The notes: generated by a model from the letters alone, not told the origin. DNA of 64,000 nucleotides from Clostridium weizhouense (GCF_019431045.1 NZ_JAHXPT010000001.1:248001-312000); one strand, 5' to 3'. Shown: positions 10,885 through 19,713, counted from the first letter of the stretch. Translations and numbers: made by a program.

Positions 10885-11102
10885 CCTGATCGAATCAGTA
10901 ACACGCTAAATATTTTTATTTTATTGTAATCTACTTAAGAACTCTCCTAAATCTTTTTTGACTACGTTTACATCATAACACTTTTTTTTCTATTATGCAA
11001 TATAATTTTTAAAAGAATTATTTTCTATATTATTAAAATTCTGTTACTTAATATTAATTATAACTTCAAATTTAAAATCTATATTATATGTTTTTAATTT
11101 TT

Positions 11103-12145
11103 TCACATATTTTTCCGAATAAACCCACAGCAAGTTTTATATTTTCCATTAATAGCTCTTTCAATAGATTGAAATGTAACATCATAAAAAGTAGCGGCCT
11201 CCCGTAAATTCCCCCACACTTTAATTAACCTTCCATTAATATCTCTTTCTGTATATCCAAATTTACTCCGTATGTTAATTCCATATTTTAAATATTCATT
11301 ATATTCTCTTAAATATAACCATAAAAAGCCTTTATGTGATTTATGCTTCTCATATTTACAACATTTTTTAATAGAACTTAAATCAAATTCTTTTTTTAGC
11401 TCTTGTAAAGTATATGCCCCTATATAATTCGCATTTTTATCCAATTTTACTATTCTTATATCTTCATTTCTACTTCTTCTATTTTCCTGATACTCCATGT
11501 ATCTCTTAAATTTATCCCATTTATCTTTTTTTCTTTTCATATAAATAGTTGCATCTTCATATAAAAACTCTATAGCATCTCTATATTTTTTACCAGGAAA
11601 ACTTATTTGATAACTATTTGGTGAATGACTATTTATTAAAACCTCTTTTTCTGAATCAAAAAATTTCTTAATTCCATATAACATTTGATATGTACCAATA
11701 AATTTTATTTCACAAATAAAATTTAAACTTTTTCTCTGTTTTCTTGATTTCATATAAGTTGATATACAGCCATCACCATCCATATATCCCCTAATAAAAT
11801 GATTAATTAAATTTTTAGACACCATATTTTCATTTGGGAATTTTAATACCAATGATTTTCTTGGTATGCATCCTAGTTTTATTAAGTCATTCGCCATCTT
11901 AGTACTACTAATACTAATAGAAATATATCCTTTTTTATTTACACATATTGGTCTATCAAAATTTATATCTTTTAAAAACTCTTCTAATATATTTCTATCA
12001 TTTGGATTTAATTGCATTATTACATTTTTATTTTTTCAAATTTTTTAAATACACATCCATCTGCATACAAAAAAACTAACCAATACGCCTTTCTTTCAGT
12101 ATCTATCTTCTCAAAATATGAATCATCTTGAATATATTTTGGCAT
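11103..12145 (-). pseudogene. LAGLIDADG homing endonuclease, broken by a frameshift
   Basis: A short first frame (12145-12021) reads MPKYIQDDSYFEKI and then AYWLVFLYADGCV, a first LAGLIDADG motif, before stopping. The second frame (304 codons from 12017) continues with the second motif HFIRGYMDGDGCIS and a NUMOD-like C-terminal helix-turn-helix (LREAATFYDVTFQSIERAINGKYKTC by position). One extra A in the A6 run at 12031-12036 would join the frames as ...FEKNKNVIMQLN..., a natural family sequence. It is therefore a one-base deletion, a sequencing error, or slippage. The protein would cut or bind a specific DNA site and spread itself. It stands alone, 130 bp from the tmRNA gene, with no intron or intein host visible. 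Confidence 0.8.
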
Positions 12146-12240
12146 ATTATCACCCTATAATATTTTTTGTAAAATAAAGAAAGTTATTCATTCTAATCAA
12201 ATTGCGAACTACTAATATTAAACATAATTCAATATAATAT

Positions 12241-12271
12241 AAAAAAATCCACGACAAATTTGTCGTGGATT
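12241..12271 (-). terminator. tmRNA terminator
   Basis: A perfect palindrome ATCCACGACAAA/TTTGTCGTGGAT at 12248-12271 is followed on the minus strand by a T run. It begins 4 nt beyond the encoded CCA of tmRNA. Confidence 0.9.
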
Positions 12272-12274
12272 TCA

Positions 12275-12629
12275 TGGTGGAGGCGACGGGTGTCGAACCC
12301 GTGTCCGAAAGTAGTTGAATTTGAATTTCTCCGAGTGCAGTCTATATTTTAAAATTCCCGCCAGATGACGCCCATAGACAGGCTTCACCTTTTGGTAGCT
12401 TCATAAATACCCCTTTAGCTCAAAGCTTTGCTAAACTTCGTGTCCCACTCAATGACACCAGTGATCCAAGCCGTAGGCAACCTGGGCTGATGAGTAGCTT
12501 ATATTAAGCTGCTAATGCAAAATTGTCTTCTGCGTTTACATTTAATGCATACTTTATTAACGAGGACACATGCTTCCCTCGACTCGCTTAACAAACCCCT
12601 CTTACCCCCGTCGAAGCCAAAACGCCCCC
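12275..12629 (-). ncRNA. ssrA: Transfer-messenger RNA (tmRNA)
   Basis: A 355-nt tmRNA that rescues stalled ribosomes and tags the nascent peptide. The 5' end GGGGGCGTTTTGG and the 3' end TTCGACACCCGTCGCCTCCACCA by position form the tRNA-like domain, with CCA encoded. The tag frame reads ...AEDNFALAA then TAA, the ALAA end typical of ClpXP-directed tags; from memory this matches C. perfringens-type tags. Several pseudoknot-forming segments lie between. A plus-strand open frame over this region (12515-12724) is only antisense to the RNA. Confidence 0.95.
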
Positions 12630-12683
12630 ATGTTCATAAGATGTTTGTAAACTTACATATTCAATTTTGTTGTCTGTTCCTAA

Positions 12684-12712
12684 ATTATATAGCATTAAAA
12701 ATAGTATGTCAA
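12684..12712 (-). promoter_or_regulatory. Promoter of ssrA
   Basis: TTGACA (12712-12707) and TATAAT (12689-12684), a perfect consensus pair with 17-bp spacing. It lies about 55 nt before the mature 5' end, leaving a short leader for 5' processing. Confidence 0.85.
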
Positions 12713-12919
12713 ATATCATATTAAAACAATTAATACAAAATATTCTTTTATTAATTATTATTTTAAATTTATTTCTATATTTTTTATTTATTTATATATC
12801 ATAATTTTAATATACTTTTTTATTCAATTTTTAATTTCTTAATATTCATTATATGTTTTAAATATTAAGAAAAAGAAAACACTCTTCATTAATAGATAAT
12901 ATAAAAATATTGCTTATTA

Positions 12920-13162
12920 TTATTTTTCAGGAATTACAGCATATATAGCAATGTTTTCCTCAGCTAAACAACGGATTACTTCTGGTATTTGTTGTATTGC
13001 TATTTTCACTTCAAATCCATGTTCTAAATCTTTAATGTTATCTATAAAATATATATCTTCCATAATTCTTCTTACACTTTGCTTATCTACTATTTCAAAA
13101 TAAACAGTTACTTTATCATCACTATAATCAAATGGCGTTCCTTTAACATGTTGAACTTTCAT
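12920..13162 (-). CDS. Small protein of unknown function (80 aa)
   Basis: Begins MKVQHVKGTPFDYSDDKVTV. It has a mixed alpha/beta look with no transmembrane segment, no signal peptide and no Cys cluster. The start is well supported by GAAGGTGATA, about 8 nt upstream. I do not recognise the family. An imperfect hairpin at 13207-13256 precedes it and may regulate it. Its neighbours are tmRNA and a divergent iron-sulfur protein gene, and neither suggests a role. Confidence 0.7.
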   Translation of the reverse strand: MKVQHVKGTPFDYSDDKVTVYFEIVDKQSVRRIMEDIYFIDNIKDLEHGFEVKIAIQQIPEVIRCLAEENIAIYAVIPEK

Positions 13163-13206
13163 AAAACTATCACCTTCTTTTTGCTATTATAAACTTTTAT
13201 ATCTGC

Positions 13207-13256
13207 GAAAGAAACTTGTTTTAATGTTAGTCTCTACAAGTTTGTAATTCTTTCTT
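13207..13256 (-). promoter_or_regulatory. Imperfect hairpin in the leader of the 80-aa gene
   Basis: GAAAGAA and AACTTGT on one side pair with ACAAGTT and TTCTTTC on the other, with a small internal bulge. It could be a leader hairpin or a diverged terminator; no T run follows. Confidence 0.35.
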
Positions 13257-13523
13257 ATAGAATATCCTGTAATCATACATTTTCTATAACTCTACTTCCA
13301 CCCCCATTATATACGATGCAATTATAATCTATCTACAGAAATATACACTTTCCAATATCGAATTAAAATATATCCTAAAATTTACAAATTTTATTTCTTC
13401 TATTTGTATCAAATGATACGGAATTTTTCTTAATATTATATTATACTCTACTTATCAAATCAAAATTTAAAAAACAAATTAAGAATACTAATAAAAATTA
13501 TATACTGTATTTTGAGTAAAAAT

Positions 13524-13686
13524 TGATATTGTAGTATAAGGGCGAACTAGCATTGGAATTTGCTTTTTAGAACTCTTAAGTGAGAATCCAACTTTTATAT
13601 TTGGTTATTCGAACTTACTCCACGAATATACATGAGTAGAGTTTCCTATTTAAGTTCTGTCCATGAGCTTTATACTACAACATCAA
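13524..13686. repeat. Palindromic element, copy A of the GTATAAGGGCG family
   Basis: Terminal arms TGATATTGTAGTATAAG and CTTTATACTACAACATCA are complementary over about 16 bp. Inside are the conserved blocks GCATTGGAATTTGCTTTTTA and CTGTCCATGAGCTTTATACT, shared with the element at 15017-15200. Nested inner arms (GGAATTT with AAGTTCT; AACTCT with AGAGTT) allow one long folded structure. It lies just upstream of the iron-sulfur gene. The remaining sequence between 13257 and 13523 shows nothing recognisable. Confidence 0.8.
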
Positions 13687-13736
13687 TACTGTTTAAAACA
13701 TAGCAAAATTATAAATATATGAGGGAGAATTTAATT

Positions 13737-14447
13737 ATGATTAGAAAAATAATTAAAATTGATGAAAATAAATGTACTGGTTGTAATCTTTGTGTTGATG
13801 CTTGCCATGAAGGTGCAATCGGATTAGTCAATGGTAAAGCAAAATTATTACGTGATGACTATTGTGATGGATTAGGTGACTGTTTACCTTCTTGCCCAAC
13901 AGGTGCAATTTCTTTTGAGGAAAGAGAAGCTTTAGAATATGATGAAGAAGCAGTAAAAATTAATATGCAAAAAAGAGAGGCTGAAAAAAAAGCCCTAAAA
14001 TTGCCTTGTGGATGTCCAGGATCCCAAGAAAAAACTCTTAAGCATAAAGTTATTTCTAATGAATGTAATAATGAGAAAGTTTCTTCTCAATTAAATCAGT
14101 GGCCAGTTCAAATTAAACTTGTGTCTTCTAATGCAGGATATCTGCAAAATTCCAATCTTTTAATTGCCGCAGATTGTACTGCTTATGCTTATGGAGACTT
14201 TCATAATCGATTTATAAAAAATAGAATTACCTTAATTGGATGTCCTAAACTTGATGAAGATGATTATTCTGAAAAACTAACTGAAATACTAAAATATAAT
14301 GATATAAAAAGCCTTACTGTTGTACGTATGGAAGTTCCTTGCTGTGGAGGAATTGTTAATGCAGTAAAAAATGCACTTATTGCAAGTGGAAAAATGATTC
14401 CGTGGCAAATAGTTACTATCTCAACAAATGGTGAAATAATAGAATAA
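13737..14447 (+). CDS. 4Fe-4S dicluster ferredoxin-like protein
   Basis: Iron-sulfur protein of 236 residues. The N-terminal 60 residues carry two [4Fe-4S] motifs: CTGCNLCVDAC, then CDGLGDCLPSCPTG. A CGCPGS segment near residue 92 and a Cys-rich late motif (VPCCGGIV) may bind more metal. The C-terminal 140 residues match nothing I can name, but proteins of this layout are widespread in clostridia as electron carriers or iron-sulfur oxidoreductase subunits. The ATG at 13737 follows GGGAG; an in-frame ATG at 13719 lies before that site and is rejected. It is a single-gene unit ending at a strong terminator. Partner enzymes are unknown. Confidence 0.85.
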   Translation: MIRKIIKIDENKCTGCNLCVDACHEGAIGLVNGKAKLLRDDYCDGLGDCLPSCPTGAISFEEREALEYDEEAVKINMQKREAEKKALKLPCGCPGSQEKTLKHKVISNECNNEKVSSQLNQWPVQIKLVSSNAGYLQNSNLLIAADCTAYAYGDFHNRFIKNRITLIGCPKLDEDDYSEKLTEILKYNDIKSLTVVRMEVPCCGGIVNAVKNALIASGKMIPWQIVTISTNGEIIE

Positions 14448-14539
14448 GATTTCATCAATACTACTGTAGAATTGTGAACTTTTTATATAAATATTCATTA
14501 TCCCTATATTTAAAATTATTATAAATTCCTAAAAAACAA

Positions 14540-14583
14540 AAAATCTCTTTTGTGAATTATTAAATCACAAAAGAGATTTTTTT
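14540..14583 (+). terminator. Terminator of the iron-sulfur protein gene
   Basis: AAAATCTCTTTTGTGA pairs perfectly with TCACAAAAGAGATTTT, followed by T residues. The symmetry allows it to act on both strands. Confidence 0.85.
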
Positions 14584-14622
14584 AGTTATATACTTAAACA
14601 TTCCAATTATCTTTTCATAAAT

Positions 14623-14678
14623 GTTTATATTACAAGTATACATTCATCTGTTCATGAGCTTTATACTATAATATCAAC
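14623..14678. repeat. Palindromic element, internally deleted copy C
   Basis: The right end CTGTTCATGAGCTTTATACT matches the right end of copies A and B. The left arm GTTTATATTACAAGTATA pairs with TTATACTATAATATCAAC. The whole middle found in copies A and B is missing. It lies between the iron-sulfur gene and the end of dltC. Confidence 0.65.
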
Positions 14679-14709
14679 ATCTATATTTAAAAAATGTTCA
14701 TTATACTAT

Positions 14710-14937
14710 TTATCTATTTTCTAAGAATGCAGTTAACTTATTTACAGTTGACATATCTTCTCTTTCTAAATCTGTTGGTTGTAATTTTATTCCTAACTTT
14801 TCTTCTATTTGAAGTAAAACTTCTATAATTGCTAATGAATCTAATAATCCAGCTTCAAAAAGATCTAAATCTAAATCCTCTGCAAGTTCATCATTACCAG
14901 TAACCTCAATAAATATTTCTAATACTTTATCTTTCAT
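14710..14937 (-). CDS. dltC: D-alanyl carrier protein
   Basis: Acyl-carrier-like protein of 75 residues. Ser34 in GLLDSLAIIEV is the site for 4'-phosphopantetheine. It carries activated D-alanine from DltA to the membrane acyltransferase DltB, for esterification of teichoic acids. Helix-rich and acidic, at the usual length. The start has AGGAGT about 8 nt upstream. It is last in the operon, separated from dltB by 285 bp containing palindromic element B, which would be transcribed as part of the mRNA. Confidence 0.93.
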   Translation of the reverse strand: MKDKVLEIFIEVTGNDELAEDLDLDLFEAGLLDSLAIIEVLLQIEEKLGIKLQPTDLEREDMSTVNKLTAFLENR

Positions 14938-15016
14938 AATTTACACTCCTTTAATATATATTGCATAGAGTTAACTACACTTTATTTCTTTTATCCATGT
15001 TTTAATTAATAAATGT

Positions 15017-15200
15017 TAATATTTTTAGTATAAGGGCGGAATGGCATTGGAATTTGCTTTTTAGAACTCTTAATGAAGATCTGTACAATTAATTGCTTGT
15101 CACAATCTTTGATTGGGAGCATGCATTAATTGGATTAATCTTTATTTTTAGAGTTTTTAAGTAAATTCCTCTGTCCATGAGCTTTATACTAAAAATATCA
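15017..15200. repeat. Palindromic element, copy B, inside the dlt operon
   Basis: Arms ATATTTTTAGTATAAG and CTTTATACTAAAAATAT are perfectly complementary, yet differ from the arms of copy A at matching positions, so the pairing co-varies. It shares GCATTGGAATTTGCTTTTTA and CTGTCCATGAGCTTTATACT with copy A. The interior differs but also folds (CAATTAAT with ATTAATTG). It lies between dltB and dltC. Confidence 0.8.
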
Positions 15201-15222
15201 AAGTCAATTTAAAACATACTTT

Positions 15223-16377
15223 TTATTTAAATAAATATCCTGAGAATACCAACATACCAAAACATACTATATGAAATGTTATTATCCTCTGCATAATTTG
15301 AAACCAATTTTCTTTTTTATGCTTTTTATAATATTTAGATTTTCTTTGATATATATCAGTTAAAACTAACGCTGAGCCTTGATACAATCCATAAATTATG
15401 TAATATGCAGTAAGTCCATGCCATAATCCCATTATAAACATTGTTATAATTTGTGCAACATGCGATGCTATAAATCTATTTTTAAATCTTTTATTTCTCA
15501 TTGAATTTAATACAAATCTTGAAAAAATATAATCTCCAAACCATCTTGATAATGATATATGCCATCTAGTCCAAAACTCTTTCATATCTTTACTTAAAAA
15601 AGGTTTATTGAAATTTTCTGGAGTTTTTATGCCAAATATATAACTTGTTCCAACTGCAAACAAACTATAACCAGCAAAATCAAAAAATAGATATAATGTA
15701 TAAGCATACATATAATTTATACTATTAAATATAGTAACATTATCAGGTATTTTTAACAACCAATAGGTATCTATCAAGTATGCCAAAATAAATTTATAAC
15801 CTATTGCTATAAATATCTTTTTTAATCCTGATATTAAGTATTCATTTATATACACATCTTTTTCTATTTTGGTATTTAAATTATCCTCAAACCTTTTCCA
15901 CCTATCGATTGGTCCTGAACTTAATGTTGGAAAAAACATAATAAAATATATAAATGACATAAATTTTATTTCTGTAATTCTTCCATCATAAATTTCAATT
16001 ATCATTTGGATTACCTTAAAATTTAAATATGATAATCCAATAAATCCAACATATGAAGCATATTGTGTAACTCCAGCTACTTTAGTTGAAATAACTGGAA
16101 GCATAGAACTAAATAAAAATAACCAATATACATACTTATTATCCGTTTTTTTTCTTATAAATAAGTACATATAAATTAAAATTATTTCTAACACTAAAAA
16201 CATTAGGAATAATTTTAATCCCAAGGTATTACCCATTATTAATAGAGTCATACCTATTGATGCAATTATTCCATAATACTTAGTATTAATGCCACTTAAT
16301 CCTAAGAGTATTGCAGGAATGAATGTTACAAATAATAAATATAAATAAAAGTAATCTCCATACTGCGTTAATTTCAT
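15223..16377 (-). CDS. dltB: D-alanine transferase DltB (MBOAT family)
   Basis: Polytopic membrane O-acyltransferase of 384 residues with about ten or more helices. The MBOAT signature includes the block REFWTRWHISLSRWF-like segment (here KEFWTRWHISLSRWFGDYI by position near residues 262-281). The invariant His lies in MGLWHGLTAYY. It passes D-alanine from DltC across the membrane, toward the teichoic acid acceptor together with DltD and DltX. It starts 13 nt after dltA, in the same operon. Confidence 0.94.
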   Translation of the reverse strand: MKLTQYGDYFYLYLLFVTFIPAILLGLSGINTKYYGIIASIGMTLLIMGNTLGLKLFLMFLVLEIILIYMYLFIRKKTDNKYVYWLFLFSSMLPVISTKVAGVTQYASYVGFIGLSYLNFKVIQMIIEIYDGRITEIKFMSFIYFIMFFPTLSSGPIDRWKRFEDNLNTKIEKDVYINEYLISGLKKIFIAIGYKFILAYLIDTYWLLKIPDNVTIFNSINYMYAYTLYLFFDFAGYSLFAVGTSYIFGIKTPENFNKPFLSKDMKEFWTRWHISLSRWFGDYIFSRFVLNSMRNKRFKNRFIASHVAQIITMFIMGLWHGLTAYYIIYGLYQGSALVLTDIYQRKSKYYKKHKKENWFQIMQRIITFHIVCFGMLVFSGYLFK

Positions 16378-16390
16378 TATAAATCCTCCG

Positions 16391-17905
16391 CTATAAATTC
16401 TCTGCTAATTTTTTCCTATCAATTTTTCCATTTATATTTGTTGGGAACTCCTTAACTATTTTTATATTTCTAGGAACCATATATGAAGGTATTAGTTCAC
16501 CTAATTCTTTCTTTATCATTATTCCATTTTTTAATCCACTTAATCCATTGTCTTCTTTTAATTCGATAAAAGCAGTTAAATATGCAATTTTGCCATCCTT
16601 ATTTACTGGAACAACTGCTGCATTTTTTACATTACTAACTCTTACTAAATTATTTTCTATATCTTCTATCTCAATTCTATATCCATTAAGTTTTATTTGG
16701 AAATCCTTTCTTCCACAATAATATAAATTTCCATCAATATAATATCCTAGATCTCCAGTTCTATAAGCTCTGCACTTCTCTCCATTATAATCATCATAGA
16801 AAAATGCTTTTTTTGTAATTTCTTCATTATTAAAATATCCTTTGCTTACACTAGGTCCAACAATTATAATTTCTCCCTTTTCACCATCTTTTACAATATT
16901 GCCATCTTCATCAACAATTTTAACAATTGATGTTTTCATAGGATGTCCAATAGGTAAACTTCCTTCTTTTGATAAAGCTTCTCTATTCATATCATTTACG
17001 CTCACTGCTACTGTTGCTTCTGTAGGGCCATATCCATTTATAATTCTTGTATTTGGAAATCTATTTAAAAGTTCTTCACATAATGGTTTTGGAAGCACTT
17101 CTCCCACAAATACCATAGCTTTTAAATTAGGTAACATATTTGAGTCAAATGCTGTTTCAGTTACACACATTCCAGCAAATGATGGAGTGGATACCCATAT
17201 ATTAATTCCTGAATTTGCAATATCACTAAACATTTCTTTTAAATTTGAAAGTGTCTTCTTTGAAAAGCCATGTAATGTTTTACCATAGCATAATCCTGGA
17301 TAAATTGAAGTTACAGATAAATCAAAAGAATATGCTGCTTGATTCATAAATACTTCTTCTTTTTCATCTAAATTTAAGTATTCTGCTATCCATTCAACAA
17401 AATTATCTAAATTATTACTACTTATTTGTACACCCTTTGGCTTGCCTGTACTACCAGAAGTAAATAAAATATAGGCATTTTCATCTTCTTTAACCCAGTT
17501 ATTCTTATCAACTTTTACATCACTATATTCTTTAACTATTTCATGAATTTTATTTTCTCTTAAAACTCTTATATTATCAAATGTATTTCCTTCACTAAAA
17601 TCTATAAGTATTTTAGGATTAACTTCACTAATAATCGCATCTACTCTTTCTTTAGGATAACTTATATCTATTGGTATGTACGCTCTTCCTGACTTTAATG
17701 CAGACATCATAACTGCCATCATTAAATTCTCTTTATTTCCATAAATAATAATAGGTGTTCTATCATCACCTAATTCTTTTAATAAAAATCCTGCTACGCA
17801 TTCAGATACATTATCTAATTCTCTATATGTCATAGATACACCATCACAAGTTAATGCAATTCTCTCACTCTCTGAATATCTCTTTATTCCATTTAAAATC
17901 TTCAT
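16391..17905 (-). CDS. dltA: D-alanine--D-alanyl carrier protein ligase
   Basis: Adenylate-forming enzyme of 504 residues. It activates D-alanine with ATP and loads it onto DltC in the cytoplasm. Motifs: phosphate-binding loop FTSGSTGKPKGVQ, NGYGPTEATVAV, YRTGDLGYY, and the late catalytic Lys in NGKIDRKKL. The ATG at 17905 follows AAGGGGG. A longer in-frame start at 17965 overlaps dltX and lacks a ribosome binding site. The gene lies 16 nt after dltX. Confidence 0.95.
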   Translation of the reverse strand: MKILNGIKRYSESERIALTCDGVSMTYRELDNVSECVAGFLLKELGDDRTPIIIYGNKENLMMAVMMSALKSGRAYIPIDISYPKERVDAIISEVNPKILIDFSEGNTFDNIRVLRENKIHEIVKEYSDVKVDKNNWVKEDENAYILFTSGSTGKPKGVQISSNNLDNFVEWIAEYLNLDEKEEVFMNQAAYSFDLSVTSIYPGLCYGKTLHGFSKKTLSNLKEMFSDIANSGINIWVSTPSFAGMCVTETAFDSNMLPNLKAMVFVGEVLPKPLCEELLNRFPNTRIINGYGPTEATVAVSVNDMNREALSKEGSLPIGHPMKTSIVKIVDEDGNIVKDGEKGEIIIVGPSVSKGYFNNEEITKKAFFYDDYNGEKCRAYRTGDLGYYIDGNLYYCGRKDFQIKLNGYRIEIEDIENNLVRVSNVKNAAVVPVNKDGKIAYLTAFIELKEDNGLSGLKNGIMIKKELGELIPSYMVPRNIKIVKEFPTNINGKIDRKKLAENL

Positions 17906-17921
17906 TTTTAAAATTCCCCCT

Positions 17922-18062
17922 TTAGAATTGATTATATATAAATGGTATTTCATTAAATGGTTCAAACACTAATATAAGGATAGCTAAAATTACTATAATA
18001 GAACTTACTATTGCAAAACTTAAATATTTATCAGTTTTTAAAACGGTTATAAAGTTCTTCAT
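17922..18062 (-). CDS. dltX: DltX, small membrane peptide of the dlt operon
   Basis: A 46-codon gene overlapping the last 32 nt of dltD in another frame. It starts MKNFITVLKT, has one transmembrane helix at about residues 15-34, and ends FNEIPFIYNQF. The C-terminal FIYN-F signature is conserved in DltX proteins, which are needed for D-alanylation and are thought to hand D-alanine on between DltB and DltD. In other Firmicutes dltX is the first gene, before dltA. Here it also directly precedes dltA, but behind dltD. Confidence 0.88.
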   Translation of the reverse strand: MKNFITVLKTDKYLSFAIVSSIIVILAILILVFEPFNEIPFIYNQF

Positions 18063-19215
18063 CTACTCTAAGCCATCCTTTCCATCCTAAATGCATTACG
18101 TCACACATAAAATAAGGCGTATATTCTTCATCTTCTAAATTTAAAACATCAAAGCCTTTATCTTCAGCCATCTTCTGTACTCTAGTATAAAAATTATTTC
18201 TTGTTTCCTTTTTTAACCCAGTATGATCATACCATAATCCGTTAGTTGGCATTAAAATTATATACGGTTTTATTCCTAAATCATTACATGTATCTAAATA
18301 TAATTTATAATCATCAAATTCTTTTGAATTCATCAAATCTATACCCTTATTAGAATCTTTTTTTGCTTCTACATTTGCTTTTAAATTATTATTATAATAA
18401 CTATCATAAACCATAAAATCATTATTTGTCACCTGAGATTTTCCTTCTTTTTCAGCTTTTTCATACTCTTGTTTCCAATTAACTTCTTTGCTTGAAATTT
18501 CTCTTTTTTCAGGTAACTTTTTTAACTCTTTATATAATAATCCTTTATCCTTAAGTTCCACAACTTTTTTTCTTGCAATAAGATATGGCTTACATATTAT
18601 ATTAGCTATTTTATATATGTAACTATTATTAAGATAAATTTTTGCATAAATTCTTTCTGATAAAAATTGAGTATTTCCTAATAATAACTTACTTACTCTA
18701 CTAGCATAGTAATTTTTATTTTCATTGCTTATTTTTTTATTGTCTAAAAACTTATAAAATTGAACTGGTGAAAAATTAGCTTGAAAACTATTTGCATCAA
18801 TCCCATTTTCGTCCATAAACCATTGAAGTGAAACTATAAAGGCAACTTTCTTCTCATTCATATTTACATGTTGACTTCCTAATGTAGATACTTGATGTAA
18901 ATTTTGAGAATATGATCTTCCATTTGTAACAATTGTATCTAACCCTTTAATTGGAAAAAATGTTGCTGGTAATTGTGAAACTGGAGATGCTAATTCAGAA
19001 GATCCTTGTAATACCAATTCATTCTGTTTAGTAATATTTTCATTATATATTACACCCTTATCTTTATATACACTTCCATATTCTCTGTTTATGTAATCTA
19101 AATTTTTACTTTTAAGCATTTTATTTACTTCCTTGTCCAAAAAAAAGTCTAAATAATTAATAGTTATCAAAGCTATAAAAATAGGAAACAATATACAGAT
19201 AATCTTTTTTATCAT
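18031..19215 (-). CDS. dltD: D-alanyl-lipoteichoic acid acyltransferase DltD
   Basis: Membrane-anchored protein of 394 residues with one N-terminal helix (about residues 3-24) and an extracytoplasmic SGNH-like esterase/acyltransferase domain. The Ser block is QGSSELASP; the late Asp/His block is CDVMHLGWKGW. It completes transfer of D-alanine to teichoic acid. Its start has a GGGGG-containing site. It is the first gene of this operon (dltD-X-A-B-C), unlike the common dltXABCD order. Confidence 0.93.
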   Translation of the reverse strand: MIKKIICILFPIFIALITINYLDFFLDKEVNKMLKSKNLDYINREYGSVYKDKGVIYNENITKQNELVLQGSSELASPVSQLPATFFPIKGLDTIVTNGRSYSQNLHQVSTLGSQHVNMNEKKVAFIVSLQWFMDENGIDANSFQANFSPVQFYKFLDNKKISNENKNYYASRVSKLLLGNTQFLSERIYAKIYLNNSYIYKIANIICKPYLIARKKVVELKDKGLLYKELKKLPEKREISSKEVNWKQEYEKAEKEGKSQVTNNDFMVYDSYYNNNLKANVEAKKDSNKGIDLMNSKEFDDYKLYLDTCNDLGIKPYIILMPTNGLWYDHTGLKKETRNNFYTRVQKMAEDKGFDVLNLEDEEYTPYFMCDVMHLGWKGWLRVDEELYNRFKN

Positions 19216-19309
19216 TTTTATCCCCCCGTGTTTAGTATCCTAATTAAGTTTACAATAAATTTTATTATCTTTAATTATAAACTTAATTGGCTATAGTGAA
19301 GTTAATTTC

Positions 19310-19342
19310 AAAAAACGCACATTTAATACAATGTACGTTTTT
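19310..19342 (-). terminator. Hairpin with T run upstream of dltD
   Basis: AAAACG-ACATT pairs with AATGT-CGTTTT around a TAATAC loop, with T residues on both sides. On the minus strand it ends the small coiled-coil frame at 19355. The 545-bp gap 19216-19761 otherwise holds that frame and the tRNA promoter. Confidence 0.6.
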
Positions 19343-19354
19343 AATTATATTATT

Positions 19355-19586
19355 TTATATAATATACACTATTAAGCATAATATACACTTATCTATTAAA
19401 TATTTTTCAAGTTCTTTACTTTGATTTTGTATATTTTCTACACTATTTTGTATGTTGTTAATTTGTTCATCTTGCTTTTGTTGTAATGTAGTTACTTCTT
19501 CTACATTATCAACATATTCTTCAGCTCCCTTATCACCTTTAATTAAGTTTATTAGCCCTTTCTAATGAAGTAATTATCTTACTCAT
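19355..19586 (-). pseudogene. Small coiled-coil protein with a one-base frameshift
   Basis: An ATG at 19586 with GGGAAAAG upstream reads MSKIITSLER and then stops early. If one G of the GGG run near 19556-19558 is removed, the frame continues LINLIKGDKGAEEYV and a heptad-like Gln/Asn/Glu-rich coiled coil to the stop at 19355. I do not recognise the family. The size and coiled coil recall small phage accessory proteins, but that is a guess. Confidence 0.4.
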
Positions 19587-19713
19587 TGTCTTTTCCCTTT
19601 TTAATTTTAAGTATATTTTTTTATTAATTATATCATATATCTGTAAAAAACTTACTACTAATATATTTAATTGAAATTTATTATATAAATCAACATTTTC
19701 TAAAAAGAAACTG

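Noticed and set aside
10664-10890. Possible sigma-54 promoter of the mannose PTS operon
   Set aside because: The best candidate, TGGAAATAAAAAATGC on the minus strand, has 11 bp instead of 10 between GG and GC and lacks TGGCA, so it is not supported.
12515-12724. Open frame of 69 codons on the plus strand
   Set aside because: It lies antisense over tmRNA and its promoter and has no ribosome binding site.
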